From the NCBI GenBank assembly GCA_037957365.1, contig JARHVA010001425.1, positions 1,080,501 through 1,144,500 on the forward strand: a stretch of 64,000 bases of DNA, given 5' to 3'. Positions 35,090-46,939 of this stretch are shown here, piece by piece. The position numbers and the translations under genes were made by a program. The notes under the pieces were generated by a model. That model made no database searches and had not been told where the DNA came from. It worked only from the letters and a program-made list of their open reading frames with translations. The stretch comes from Torreya grandis (taxonomy: Eukaryota > Streptophyta > Pinopsida > Cupressales > Taxaceae). Each line of letters begins with the position of its first letter. Position 1 is the first letter of the stretch.

Positions 35090-35990
35090 AGCTGGTCCAA
35101 GATTTTTTACATGTAATATGACGTATTGAACTAATGATGTTCTTTTGTTTCCCTCTACCAAATCTTCATCTAAACTAGATATGCTTCCATCACCTATTAA
35201 AGAAACCATTTCTTCCTCTTCTTACAAAGAATCTACCAGCACACCTCTCTCCTTTGAGTAAATACCAATAATTGACTCCTTAAAATTTCCCTTCCAACAT
35301 CTTTTTTTAGGAGAATACCACCTCGTGGATCTTGATGCTTTCCCTACCCCTCACGAGTATGGGTAGCTTACCAACCAACCTGGGTATGATCCCAATATAG
35401 GAATAGTCACATCTCTTGGACCTCCCTCTTTTCAAACCCATTTTATCTATTAAGGAGTTGACAAGCCTTTGACAAGCACCATCAACAACTTCTATCCTCA
35501 CCCATATACCATTAGCTTTTCTTATTTAGGAAAACCCTCCTTGACCAAAACATACCTTCATAGGTGTGCCTAGAAGGGGTTTGGTTTGGGCAAATATGAG
35601 TATGGACCACATGATATCACCTCAATTGAAACTCAAAAACTACACGAGAAGCATGGGCTTGGATTTATCTTTCCAAAGAAGAAATCCATGCAATCTCCCC
35701 TACCATTGAGGGAGAAGTAGTTTCTCCCCCATCTTGTTTACCTTTACCTCTAAGTGAGGATGATGATATCATACCACCTAACTTTTTTTTCATCTCAATG
35801 ATTTCCTAGGCCCCCTAACTTATTGAAAATTTGGGGCTATCATAACTCTTCCTCTCGTGCATCCTAAACTCATTGCAAAGGACTCCCCTACAATTCACAG
35901 CATCTAGTGTCAGGATGATCATTCTATCCTCACCTACCTCAATGTAAAATATCATTCCATCCATAAATCTCTCCCTCACAAAACTTCCAC
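35090..35990 (+). pseudogene. Protease-RT linker with G-patch-like motif (element E)
   Basis: Broken frame with EYHLVDLDAFPTPHEYG near 35,320 and, at 35,577-35,690, KGFGLGKYEYGPHDI then HEKHGLGFIFPKKK. The G-x-G-L-G-K-x-x-x-G and final H-G-L-G-F-x-P elements fit the ends of a G-patch, but the middle is not typical. Elements B and C show related motifs in comparable places. Confidence 0.5.
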
Positions 35991-36049
35991 TATGTTAAAA
36001 AAATCCATAATGGATATCAATTTGGGTACCGATGAGAGCCCATGTATCA

Positions 36050-37085
36050 TCAAAATTGGGCAATCCTTAGATTCTATAGAAAACCAAAACTTTTCTACCT
36101 TTATTCATGAATACAAGATCACATTTGATTGGTCATATGATAACATGATTGGGATTGACCCTACCATCACTACCCATAACATAATCACTCATCATGATGT
36201 TAAGCCCATTTCATATAAGCTTCAATGAATGCACCCTCATTTAGCTCTCCTTATAAAGGAGGATCTCTAGTGCTTCCTCTCTATCAATTTTATCCAACCT
36301 ATTGATTATCCCTAATGGGTTTCCAATATCATCTTAGTTACTAAATCCATTGGGGGACTTCACTTTTGCATTGACTTTCAATATCTTAACCTCACTTGCC
36401 CAAAGGATGACTTTCCTCTACCTAGAATTGATCAGCTCATTGATCTTACAGCTAGTCATGAAATGCTTTCACTCATGGATGGATTCTTGGGCTATAACCA
36501 AATCTTGATTGCCCTTGAAGATCAACATAAAACAACTTTTATCACCCCTTGGGGAACTTTTTTCTATAAGATTATGCCTTTTGGTCTGAAGAATGTTGGT
36601 GTAACCTACTAACACATAATGACCTACATCTTTCATGACCTTATCCATAAAATTATGGAAGACTGTGTGGATGACCTTCTCAATAAATCAAAACTTCAAA
36701 AGGATCACTTGGCTATTCTTAAAATCATCTTTGAGCACCTTATCCACTACCATGTTCACCTAAACCCCAAGAAGTGTATCTTTGGGGTCTTATTAGATAA
36801 ACTCCTAGGTGTTATCATCTCTCTTCATGGAATAAAATTTAACCCAACCAAAGTCAAAGAAATCTTAGAAATGCCTCCCCCTATTAACCTTAAACAACTC
36901 TGTAGCCTTAAGGGGAAACTCCAATCCATTCAACATTTCATTTCTCAACTATTTGATTGTTACCAACCTTTTCATCACCTTCTTAAAAAGGACACCTCTT
37001 TCAGGTGGGGACAAGATTATCAAAAGGCCTTAAATTTACTTAAAGATTATCTCCTCTCCCCACCAGTTCTTATTCCTCCATGAGA
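36050..37085 (+). pseudogene. Reverse transcriptase of element E
   Basis: Copies element RNA into DNA. Blocks in order: KSIGGLHFCIDFQYLNLTCP and KDDFPLPRIDQLI (about 36,345-36,435), SLMDGFLGYNQILIALEDQ, FITPWGTFFYKIMPFGLKN (36,540-36,600), TYIFHDLIHKIMEDCVDDLL (36,622-36,680), then HLNPKKCIFGVLLDKLLGVI. The catalytic Y-x-D-D is C-V-D-D here; both Asp at 36,670-36,675 are kept. The first fingers-domain motif is broken by stops at 36,226 and 36,315. The last part, 36,840-37,085, is the thumb and connection (KVKEILEMPPP, GKLQSIQHFI). Confidence 0.92.
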
Positions 37086-37535
37086 GGATAAACCTTTTTA
37101 CATGTATATTTTAGCCATTAACCACTCCTTAAGAGAAATGCTTTCACATCATGATGACCAACATAAAGATCAAGCCATATATTATATCATCCAAACAATT
37201 ATCAACTATGAAACTCAGTATACCCATATCGAGAAACTGTCTTGCACTAGTCTTTGTGGCTACCAAGCTTCATCATTACCTCCTTAACCATAATTTGTTT
37301 TTCATTACTAATACTAACCCACTCAAGTATATGCACTCTAAGCCTTATCAAAACCAATGAATAACTAATTGGCTTATGATTTTGGCTGAATTTGATCTTG
37401 ATTTTCTTCAATAAAAATCAATAAAAGGATAGGTGATAGCTAATCAATTGGCTAATGCCCCTCTATCTTATATCCAACCTCCTCTTCTAGAATTCCTTGA
37501 CAAAAATATTGCTATCCTCTCTTAGGTATATTTTA
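37086..37535 (+). pseudogene. RT connection region of element E
   Basis: DKPFYMYILAINHSLREML, then QHKDQAIYYIIQTIINYETQ, TNPLKYMHSKP and LAEFDLDF follow the RT thumb, the usual tether between RT and RNase H (P-x-x-x-Y-x-[AV], E-x-x-Y-x-x-[IL]-x-K). Frame shifts occur at about 37,250 and 37,370. Confidence 0.7.
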
Positions 37536-37539
37536 CCTA

Positions 37540-37800
37540 CTAAGTTACCATGTTCTTTGATGGATCTAAATACCAATGCAGTGGAGGGGTAGGGATTATC
37601 TCAATTCCCTTTGATGATGAGCCCTTACCTCTATATTTTAAGCTTGACTTAGAATGTACTAATAACATGGTTGAATATGAAGCCTTAGTAATACTTCTCC
37701 AAACTACCTTAGCCTTGGGAGTCAAAACAATCAATATATTTGGTAGTTCCCAACTTATGGTTAACCAAAGAAATGGCATATACTAGTGCAAAAGTGATGT
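37540..37800 (+). pseudogene. RNase H of element E
   Basis: Degrades RNA in RNA-DNA hybrids. FFDGSKYQCSGGVGIISIP carries the first catalytic Asp; LYFKLDLECTNNMVEYEALV carries the second acidic site. In GSSQLMVNQ the third Asp (usually in G-D-S-Q-L) is Ser. It keeps one open frame of 78 residues from 37,550, the best-preserved pol piece after the thumb. Confidence 0.9.
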
Positions 37801-38039
37801 TTTACAGTAATACAAACACCTAGCTAATGTATTACTGATGTCATTTGAACACTACCTAATCCAAACTACCCCTCGATCCATGAACAAGTTTACTAATACA
37901 ATGGATTCCCTTGCTTCTAAATTATTCATTATTGTCCACCACCTTATCGATCCATCCTTCATCAAATCCAGCTCTCCTACCATCTTTAATGTAACATATA
38001 TCCTAGCTAACCATTGGTACTAGCAAACTTTTGACTATC

Positions 38040-39260
38040 TTTACAGTTCCACCATTCCCCCTAATCATTCTAGAGATGATCATAGAGAATTTATTCAAGG
38101 CACCTCCCATTACACCATACTCAAGGTCATCCTTTACAAGCATGGCTTTGATGGACTTCTCTTTCATTGCCTACAAAGTCATGAAGCCTCTCATGCTATG
38201 AAAGAAACACATGATGGAGTTTTTAGATGACACTTTAGTGGTCTTGCCATCACTAAGCATATCCTTCACCTCAACTATTATTAGCCTTCCCTCAACCAAG
38301 ATTGTTGTGATTATTGAAAAAAGTGTGTCAAATGTTAATAGCACACTCACCTTCACCATACACCAAGTAATAGTATTTAAGTGTCTAAGGACTTTTGGCC
38401 TTTCTCACAATTGGGCTTGGACTTTATTAGGGAAATTAATCCCCATTCTTCACAATGACATCAATCCATCATCACCACCACTGAATATTTTACTAAGTGG
38501 GTAGAAGTAACCCCTCTTATCTCAACTAAAGCTGATAAAATAATTGATTTCATCAATTACCATATCACTTGTCACTTTAGTGTTCCCCATAAAATTATCA
38601 CCGATAACAACAAATATTTAAAAAACAAACAAGTCCAAGCTCTTTGTGACTCCTTTGGAATCAAACTCAAATTTTCAGCATCTTATTGTCCATAAGAAAA
38701 TGGATAGGTTGAGGTATCCAATAAAACCCTTAGCAATATGCTCACCGAAATGGTCAGTACTTAAGGATGGTATTGGCACTTACATATCTTATCATACAAG
38801 CATTAGAACCCCTATGGGTGATACAATTTTCTCTCTAGTCTTTGGAATAGAGGTTGTACTCCTTCTCAAGGTCCAAATTCCATCTCTCCACATATCTCTA
38901 TGAGACATCATATCTAAAGATGACTATCATCAAGAATAATTAGCTCAACTTGAAATCTTGGATGAAGGTCATTTAGCTGCTCTCATCCATCTTAATGTCT
39001 ATCAAGAGCATGTTATATGTGCCTATAAAAAACACCTCAAATCATGGGCATTTAACATTGGTGATCTTATCCTAAAGTAAAATCAACATGTCATAAATAT
39101 GGAGAAGAGCAAGTGAGGAAAATTTGTTTTTAATTCGTTTATACCCTACATCACAACCCATAAGTATGGATCAAGATCTTATTAGTTGTCCTCTCTTGAA
39201 GGACACCTAGAACCTAAGCCTCTTAATGCTTTACATCTACATCCTTTCTATTGTTGAATA
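38040..39260 (+). pseudogene. Integrase of element E
   Basis: Inserts the cDNA into the host chromosome. In order: HYTILKVILYKHGFDGLLFH then CLQSHEASHAMKETH (38,107-38,215), the H-H and C-C pairs of the zinc domain (HFSGLAITKHILHLNYY, CDYxKKCVKC), LGLDFI with the first catalytic Asp near 38,420, YFTKWVEVTPL, ITDNNKYLKN with the second Asp at 38,601, PxENGxVEVSNKTL with Glu near 38,713, and a C-terminal GHLEPKPLNALHLHPFY at about 39,195. Frame shifts lie near 38,220, 38,390, 38,650 and 38,750. Nothing after 39,260 reads as pol. Confidence 0.9.
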
Positions 39261-40667
39261 AAGGAACTTCATATCACTATTTGTCTAACTTAAGCTCATC
39301 CCTTGAATACCACATACATCTCCCTCTTTTGGGGACAACTAAATAAAATTGAATCATGTGATTATCCATCATAAAAACATGCCTTAATCTTAAACTTTGG
39401 GTACCACGTCTCTACCCAAGGCATGATTCTCATAGTACTTCCTATTCCTCTGAGGAGAATTTCCTATGGTTATTGTCTTTATAATATTTTTACCTACTAA
39501 AATTTTATGCAAGCTTAGTTTTTCCTTCATAAAAGTAATCCTTCTACCATGTGTAAAAAAGTCTTTTTCAAAGAAAACTATCAGAAAACAAAATCAATAA
39601 CAAACAAAAGCAAAAGCAAAATCACTATATCATGGGTGAATCTATAACAACCATAGACTATTCCCCTAAAGGATAGCTATTATAAATTTTGAAATTTAAA
39701 ATGTAAGGTGGACTATTCCCTTGAAGGATAGCTATCAAAAAACATTTTGGAATTATAAGCATTACTCAAAGGATAGGTAAAACACAAAAACATTTGTCAA
39801 AATGCTAGCTATTTTTGGAAGCTTTCTGCATCGATTAGCTTACTTAAAAGCATAAACATACAAGCAAAACAACACAAGTCCCTCAAGCAAAAGATATCTA
39901 TAATTTTGAAAGCTACAATTGGCTCTCATGAAAAAGAAAAATCACATAGGGAAAGCCATAATCGACCCTCCTTCATAGACTTACCTTATTGATCAGTATA
40001 CATTATGGTATAGACTTATTTACTCTACTTCTTGGGATACCTATAGGAAAGATATACTATTCTTTCTTATAAGTTTTACTATCATGCATTCTCCCCTCAT
40101 ATTTATATATGCATGGGACTATGAGCTCACTTGATACAGAGGGATCATGATACCTACTTTCTACAACTAAAACATGCTAATGTGAAGTGTATTATATGAT
40201 CATTTTTTCTAAGTCCAATCCAACCTTTGAGTTTTATATCAATCTTTTCTAATTAAAAAATCAAAATCAACATCAAACATAATAAACCATGAGCATCCAT
40301 ATCAGCTATCTTCATCAAAAGTACCAATAAAGCATCATATCACATCAAATAAAAAACATCCCTCTAGTTTGCTATCATGTGAGACATCCTTCATATACAC
40401 TAATCAACTAAAAAGCATTTTTCATATCCATATCCATTAAATGAAATCAAAAGCACAACCCATTAGGATTCTTTCCAATCTACATCTATGTAAATATCAT
40501 AAACTCCATCAATCTTATCATAATCATATCATTCACATCACATGAAATTAAACATCCATATATGATGTCAACATCAAAGCACTCAAGCATGAATTAAAAA
40601 ATTAATATCTACCCCTACATGTCAATCATCATAACAACACATCATCATCACAATATGATTAAAACCC

Positions 40668-40668
<1 letters not shown>

Positions 40669-40698
<30 letters not shown>
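40669..40698. repeat. AT dinucleotide microsatellite
   Basis: About 15 uninterrupted AT units. Confidence 0.95.
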
Positions 40699-40701
<3 letters not shown>

Positions 40702-40738
40702 GCAAAATCTAGTTGGTTAATACATAAATAAGTAGGTA

Positions 40739-40756
40739 TCTCTCTCTCTCTCTCTC
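40739..40756. repeat. TC dinucleotide microsatellite
   Basis: Nine TC units in a row. Confidence 0.95.
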
Positions 40757-40879
40757 AAAATAATATTCATCTCACTACATTGGCATGTAAGCTAGAATCA
40801 AAATCATATCTAAATATCATATCTCATAAATATCAAGCCCTTGGGGCACTCAGACCACTACCGCTGGTGCCATTAGGAC

Positions 40880-41460
40880 CTATACCTACTGGTGGCCCCC
40901 CTAAGACCCTTACATAACCAACTTGGATACTAACTGACTAGGAGTAGCTATTGTTACTCCACTACCCAAGCTAGCCTTGTACTCTAAAAATCTCATAGCA
41001 TGGGGTAACTACTCCAGTACCATCACCTCATAGTAGCACAATTACTAGTTCATGGCCAAGTACCATGCCCATAGTACTGCATCTATCATCCCTCTTGTAG
41101 TAACACCCACTCCTCCTATACCAATCTACCCCTAAAGAGCACCAATTTGACCCTATAGTTTCACTACCTATGCCCATAAAGTAGTCACATATGCCTACAC
41201 CTGATCCCTCTCTCCTATCATAGTTCTTACCTACCCCTACAAAGCAATAATATATCCCTATAAGGTGGCCACTTGGCCCTATAATACTACCACATATCCT
41301 TATAATAAGGAAACCTATGCCTGGGTTGCTACTAAAATAGCCACTACCTGAGGGCCACCTTATGCCTATGCTAGATCCACATCCATGGTCTACTACCCCT
41401 ATCTCCCCAACCAAAATACACTATGGCATACTGACCTTGATACCAAGTAGTGTACCCATC
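40880..41460 (-). pseudogene. Coiled-coil tail of antisense gene in element E
   Basis: The minus strand shows a regular heptad pattern at about 41,110-41,300: V/I at position 1 and L at position 4 of nearly every seven residues, with stop-Gly-Gln or stop-Gly-Tyr after the L (VVVL, VATL, IIAL, VVKL, IGAL). Such a pattern predicts a parallel coiled coil. Across the frame from 41,380 to 40,900 I count 18 in-frame stops, 14 TAG, 4 TAA and no TGA. It lies downstream of the plant-mobile-domain part and was probably its C-terminal half. The open frame at 41,028-41,414 is a different, Gly/Ile-rich frame over the same bases and is not the real reading. Confidence 0.6.
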
Positions 41461-41759
41461 ATTAATCCCCTCATCATCAATGTGAGCCCTTACTAGCCAC
41501 TCCTTAAAATCTTGAACTATGTTTATAGGTTGTAGCTTAGGTAGTAGGAACTCTCCCTCCTCCCTTTGGTATTACACCATGTCAACAAGAATCCCCTGTA
41601 CAAGCCTAAACTAGCTCTATACATGGTCAAAAGGGATCATCTCTATCTCCATCTCCCTTTAACCATATATACAGTGCTAGCTCTGTAACCCTATCATATG
41701 ATACCTCATCCCTACCCACTATGGTCATCTAACATATAGCCACCATATCACATCCCTAG

Positions 41760-42530
41760 GAAACAAACCCTTGAGAGCATCTCAGAACCAATCCATATCC
41801 CTCACCTTACCTCTTTCTCCCATGTAGGTGGATGACCTACTATATCATATAAAACTAGCCACAATCTATTAATGCATAAGTATCATCAAGTACACCCAGG
41901 GGTCTCAATACCCTGATATGCTCATATACCCAACAATGTAACACTAGGCTAAAGCTGATCCCATAGCATTGATGTACCCTAAAATCCCATATCTCCTTAT
42001 ATACCTATACTAGAAAAACCTATGCCCAACTAAACATAGTCTTCCCTATTAACATCTTGACCAACACACCAAGCAACACATATGGAAATTGCCCACCAAC
42101 TGAGCCTGGCATCATGAAGCTCATTAGGGCCATCATCATCATCATAGTTAAGCACTTATCATTAGGGGTAAGCTGATACATACGACCATACCTGAAACCA
42201 CCTACATGTAACTTTGTCTATCTTTGATCATCACTATAAATCCAATCCATAGAGTAGTCTCACTCTTCGCTCTCTATATGGTATATTATATCCCTGTAGA
42301 TGGGTAATCAAGTGATCCTCACAACATCCTCCAGTAGTATCTTGACCTCACTTATTAGTAACTAAAATGTGTTAGTCACTGGGTCCCATCTCTTGATTAA
42401 TACCACTAGCATCCCAAGATCTCAAACCACATGTTGATAATGTCATACTGAGCCTAAGCCTATATCTTCCATGTGTCTCCACTCCTCATAACTCATCACA
42501 TCTCATACCCACATAAAGAGTATAAGAACA
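41760..42530 (-). pseudogene. Plant-mobile-domain-like antisense gene of element E
   Basis: The minus strand reads LGMLVVLIKRWDPVTNTF, then SEVKILLEDVVRIT, LPIYRDIIYH, SVGGQFPYVLLGVLVKML, FSWA, VYKEIW and LHCWVYEHIRVLRPLG. W-x-P-x-T-x-T-F, [IL]-T/L-L-E-D-V-x-x-[IL]-T-x-L-P-[IV], a W-A/G-x-A-x-L-x-x-[LI]-Y motif and W-x-[YW]-E-[HR]-[IL] are the landmarks of the plant mobile domain, found in host proteins of the MAIN family and in Tat-lineage elements. Its role in retrotransposons is unknown. It is opposite in sense to gag-pol and lies between integrase and the 3' LTR. Stops and small frameshifts make it dead. Confidence 0.75.
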
Positions 42531-42872
42531 TGATCCTTTAGGTAAATATGATCTCAGGCCTACATTCCATTGAACATGTTGACACATATGCCTAAGACCA
42601 CTATCTATTAATTCTATCATCTTAGCATATTTACAAATAAAATTATCTCTACTAATTCTCCTATCAATAAGAATTCACCTGAGCTATAATCTTATTTTAC
42701 ATTCTACCATATCCTATCTTAACAATTCTAAGCATCCTTAAGGCACAAGTACCCTATGTTTCTTTCTAATCTTATATTCACCCCCTATTTCATACTTAGG
42801 CTCCTAAAAATGAAAAACCCTTTGACAACTTTTGGGTAAGGCTAAAAACCTTTTTATTTAGCACTAGGGGCC

Positions 42873-42960
42873 AACCATCAATGGTTCTCCCAACTGTCGA
42901 TGGTCCCCTAGGCACTTTTTGACTTAAACCCTTGACCATCAAGGTAATAAATGATGGTCA
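42873..42960. repeat. Palindromic repeat cluster in element E tail
   Basis: AACCATCAATGGTT, AACTGTCGATGGTC and GACCATCAAGG then ATGATGGTC, the same core as in the LTRs. Confidence 0.75.
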
Positions 42961-43517
42961 CTATGTACCATTAGGCCATGACCCTTAATTCCCTAACCAT
43001 CGCCAAATCCACACCTATAATCAAAATTTCACAACTAACATGAATCTACATGACATTCCCATACTCTACCTATCTTTTCCATCCACCCCACTTCTTTTAT
43101 TTCACCAATTTTAACCTAAATTCAAATATAAGGCATTCCCATGTAAAACCCTAAAATTAACCCTCAAATTTTACCTATATCATTTACTACTTTCATGTTC
43201 ACATTTACCAAATCACTTTTTTACCAATAATAACAAATTTACAACACCCCCTTACCTCATTTCAAGACCTATGTCATGGATGGAGCCCATGTCCCTCTGC
43301 TTAGCCATGCCCTTGTCCTCCATCCATCTCACTCAGTAGTGGTACCACACATGAAATTCTCAAATCAAAAAAGAATCCCCTCTCTCAAAGCTAACTAACA
43401 ATAAAATCTGTCAACAAAAAACAACAATGCCAAAAATGAAGATTAAAGCAAACACACAATAGTAATAACCTTTTATTTTCTACCTTTTATCATCCATGGT
43501 TTTAGGGTTTCACCCTG

Positions 43518-43569
43518 ACCATCAACGGTTACCTAACCATAAATGGTTAACCCTGACTATCGATGGTCA
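43518..43569. repeat. Palindromic repeat cluster in element E tail
   Basis: GACCATCAACGGTT, AACCATAAATGGTT and GACTATCGATGGTC at about 19-bp spacing. Confidence 0.8.
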
Positions 43570-44479
43570 AGGTCCCCACACTACACTAATACCCACACTT
43601 TTTCATCATACTTATTCAACTATCCCTTATTCTACCTCATCTTACCTTTAACATCACATTGCCCAGGATATTTTTAGACATCTCATTCCTTACCTACCTA
43701 TTTTCAACACCTACCTTACCCATTTTTATTAGAAAATATACTACCTTTATAAACCAAAACTACATTTGGCTTGAAGATGAGGTAGGGTATTACATCCCCT
43801 CACCTATGTAGACAATGTCTATTTGCTTAGTCTATATAGAGTCAGTTCAACATCCCCACCCAAAACCACCCATTTGCCCACATCTACCTCAATGTTGTTC
43901 ATTTTTTCCTCAATTTTTTTTCATGATTTATGATCCCTATGCTTTGTTTATTTTAAATGCACAAACTAACTTTTCCATGTTACCTATACACATTTTGCAC
44001 CACCTCATACACAGAATTGAGCATTTGTGTCTTCTTAAGAGCACTTCTTACCTTATATACCCATGACACTCAACCTATTAGTGATTTCCATGGGAGTACT
44101 TATTGCCTTAAATACATATAGACACACTAGACCTATTTTGAAGACTAACAGGTATATCCTACTACCATGCCTACAATAGTCATGTGTTACATTGGTCACT
44201 TATCTTCTTATCATAACCTTTACTTTTAGCAAACATTGGTAACTTTAGTATTTACATGATTTTGACTCTTGCACTTCATCACATTTTGTACACCGACTCT
44301 ACATTATAAATTCCCATCCTTATCTCACCACCTATTACTTAATCAAATCCTGACCTGATTTCATTTTACCTCATCACTTCTTGGTTTGAGGGGGAACACC
44401 TCCTCCTAAACTTAGGGCAAACTTGACCTCACCTAGCTTCTATTTTTGTTCTATAACTTGTTGATTTAAGCCACATAAT

Positions 44480-44492
44480 AAAAAGGGGTAAA
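44480..44492 (+). other. Polypurine tract of element E
   Basis: AAAAAGGGGTAAA lies directly before the 3' LTR. Confidence 0.75.
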
Positions 44493-44646
44493 TATAGACA
44501 CCAAAATCTTACACATTGGATTTTGACTGTCAAACCCCTAAACAATTCCTTGGACCCTTTAAATAAACCAAAACTCACTTTTTTAACTAATCAACTAATC
44601 AAACTTAAAATCATCCTTTTTGGCTACTTTTGGCTATTATCCTCAA

Positions 44647-44680
44647 TCATCAGTGGTCATCCTAACCATCGATGGTTAGG
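44647..44680. repeat. Palindromic repeat cluster, 2 units
   Basis: ATCATCAGTGGTCATCCTA and ACCATCGATGGTTAGG. One of the three units of the 5' LTR is missing; the second keeps the complete ACCATCGATGGT core. Confidence 0.8.
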
Positions 44681-45210
44681 GCCCACCACCTAGACTTTTC
44701 CATGTAAACACCATCAAACATCCACTTACCTTTTCTAAATATAAGTTGTGCAAATCCTCTCATGAGACCTTGTATGAACAATTTATAATTAGAAGCACCT
44801 CTTAAAATTCCACTTGAGCCTTTGGCCCTTCCCTATAAGAAGAGGAGAGCAATAAGAGATCAAGCCATCTAAAACTATTATCAAGAGCTCAAGTACTCAA
44901 AGTTTTTCTTATTGTAGGTCATCTAACATTATCAATCATCATCAACCAACTATTTGAGATAGCCAATCTATATTTCCTCTTAGATCAAGTTTCTAAGCAT
45001 CAACATTTTATTGGAATCAAACCAAATTCCACCTATGAATCAATAACATCTACCAATCAACCAATCCACTTTTGGTAAGTCAAATACTTGATTACTACAG
45101 TTTATCTATTTTTTAATTTCTTTTCATAATTAATAGACCCTACAACAAACTCTCAAGATTCATTTCTTGAATCTTGTCACTAGCTATTGATAAGTCTAAA
45201 ATTGGATAGT

Positions 45211-45292
45211 CAACCATCAATGGATGCTTAACCATTGACAGTCAGGCCTAACCATCAATGATCACCCTAACCATTGATGGTCACTTGTGGTA
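45211..45292. repeat. Palindromic repeat cluster, 4 units
   Basis: ACCATCAATGGA, ACCATTGACAGT, ACCATCAATGAT and ACCATTGATGGT at about 19-bp spacing. Confidence 0.8.
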
Positions 45293-45805
45293 GGTTAAAA
45301 ACTAGAAAAATAAAATTTCCTTTCTTTTTCAACTAGATCCTTCTTCTTAAGTTTCTACCTATTTTTTTAACTCTACTAGATTTCCTAAATCATACCTCCA
45401 CCTACTAGTACTAATCAATTTCTCACTAATTAGATCATTTTTAGTCTATTTAATTTATCAATCATATCCTTTTTATTCAATTACAAATATATTTTTATTA
45501 TTGATGCAAGTACATTCTATTCAATTTTATAAGCTTAATTATTTTAAATATGATGGATTGATAGCCCCTAAGGAAGCCCATGCTTCCAAGATCTAGCCAG
45601 CACTAGGCAATCCACCTAGCTACTTATCTAACAAATAAAGTTTCTTTAGTGATATTTTATTTACAAGTTTTCCTCCCTAGCCAAAGAGGAGTTCTTCACA
45701 ATTTTCTGATTCAATGTGTGCACCTTTTATCATGTATTTGTACCATAACCCATATTTCTAGTTTTAGTACCTTCTTCTAAATAATAGCAAAATTTGAGTG
45801 AAACA

Positions 45806-45810
45806 ATGTC
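45806..45810. repeat. Right TSD of element E (ATGTC)
   Basis: Exact copy of 28,643-28,647. Confidence 0.92.
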
Positions 45811-46500
45811 TTTGACAGAGACCTATAAATAAGTAATTTACAACTTAAGTGGTAGTACTAATTATTTGCCATAAATAAGATAATTTGGGGTGGCTTTTGT
45901 TGATGTATGCAAACTTGTGTGATATTCCTAGAGTGTGTAATTAATATGATTATGCTAATCTATACCATACTTTGCAGCTTTTTTATGTAAAATGTTGACA
46001 AGATTTTTATTTATAGCTTCTATATGACCTTTGCCTTTTGGATAGTATTGTGTAAATTTTTTTTATTTCACACAAGATCTCTTAACTTTTTATTTTTTTA
46101 AGGATGATCTATTATATTTAACAATAATTGATGGGAGTCTAAACCTTAAAACAATATATATCATTAAGAATTGACATATATCTTCATTTATAGTAGAATA
46201 TAAAGGTATGGCCTCAAATCATTTTGAATAATACTTTGTAATAGTAATGATTAACTTATGACCATCTAATGAATCTAGATGTATCTTTCTAGTCAAATCA
46301 ATTCCCTAGAGGAAAAGTGGCTAAGGTGAAATAATGAGTTATAATTCGTATGATGGAGCATGATTTAGGTTGATATTATTTTGACATTATGGATAAAATT
46401 TTACATGTTCATGACATTCATTCTCCACTATAAGATAGTAATATCTTTGTTGTAATAATTTGTGAGACATATGTTTGACACTAAATTGACTAGCACATGC
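45811..46500 (-). pseudogene. Integrase of element C, first piece
   Basis: From high to low coordinates: MSHKLLQQRYYYLIVENECH (zinc-domain end), HAPSYEL, GIDLTRKIHLDSLDGHKLII with the first catalytic Asp, TITKYYSK, QYYPKGKGHIEAINKNLV with the catalytic Glu at about 46,010, then EYHTSLHTSTKATPNYLIYG. It then meets element E and resumes at 28,642. Stops are frequent. Confidence 0.88.
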
Positions 46501-46939
46501 ACTATTGTGTACTTACAATATGGTTATTTTGTCTTCTTCATGATTTAAGAATCAGAATAATTATACATCAACTGATCTTATAAATAAATATATGATAATA
46601 ATAACATAATGTGTAGCCTTATGTTAGATTTTACATATTTCATTTTGTGTATCATTTTTTGGTATCAACACATTTTATAAAAAGTTTTATATATCATTGT
46701 ACCATTCTAGATTTATGACACTATGATTAATTGATATTATTGTTAGAACATATTCTTGTGCTATAGATATGGATGTATATTATAATTGTTACATATAAAA
46801 AATGGCATGATCATAATTAATATTAATAGGGATTATTTAAATAAAACTAGTCATGACATATGTGTGTTGATTATCTAAGGCATGGTTTTTTTATGAGAAA
46901 GTATTCAAAATGTGCCATTAACCATTTTACCAATTATTT

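Larger units (their letters stand above)
39261..40870. other. Noncoding tail of element E, part 1
   Basis: About 1.6 kb after integrase without a recognisable frame on either strand. Words such as CTATTCCC(C/T)(T/G)(A/G)AAGGATAGCTAT recur at 39,660, 39,712 and, shortened, 39,768. Two microsatellites are listed separately. Confidence 0.55.
42531..44479. other. Noncoding tail of element E, part 2
   Basis: No gene is supported; the frame at 43,815-44,066 has no motif. It holds two clusters of the palindromic repeat. A run TTTGAGGGGGAAC at 44,386 is purine-rich and could be a second polypurine tract about 100 bp before the LTR. Confidence 0.55.
28648..45805 (+). mobile_element. Element E: 17.2-kb Ty3/gypsy retrotransposon, Tat/Ogre-like
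   Basis: Complete element: LTRs of 1,331 and 1,313 bp, perfect TSD, PBS, polypurine tract, then gag, protease, RT, RNase H and integrase in order on the plus strand. A 5.2-kb tail carries an antisense gene. The integrase lies after RNase H, which defines Ty3/gypsy. The great length, a G-patch-like motif before RT, and an antisense plant-mobile-domain gene between pol and the 3' LTR point to the Tat/Ogre lineage by established knowledge; a phylogeny was not possible. A 124-bp LTR sample shows about 15 differences, mostly transitions, so the insertion is old. Confidence 0.92.
44493..45805 (+). repeat. 3' LTR of element E
   Basis: Starts TATAGACACCAAAATCTT and ends GTGAAACA, full-length partner of 28,648-29,978. 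It carries palindromic clusters at 44,647-44,680 and 45,211-45,292 and TATAAGA at 44,834. Confidence 0.92.

Noticed and set aside
41028..41414. Open minus-strand frame of 128 residues rich in Gly, Ile and Ser
   Set aside because: It is the neighbouring frame of the stop-riddled heptad coiled coil; its Gly/Ile pattern comes from the underlying repeated codons and it matches no family.
43815..44066. Open plus-strand frame of 83 residues with several Cys, His and Pro
   Set aside because: It lies in the noncoding tail of element E; the Cys/His have no regular spacing and no family was recognised.
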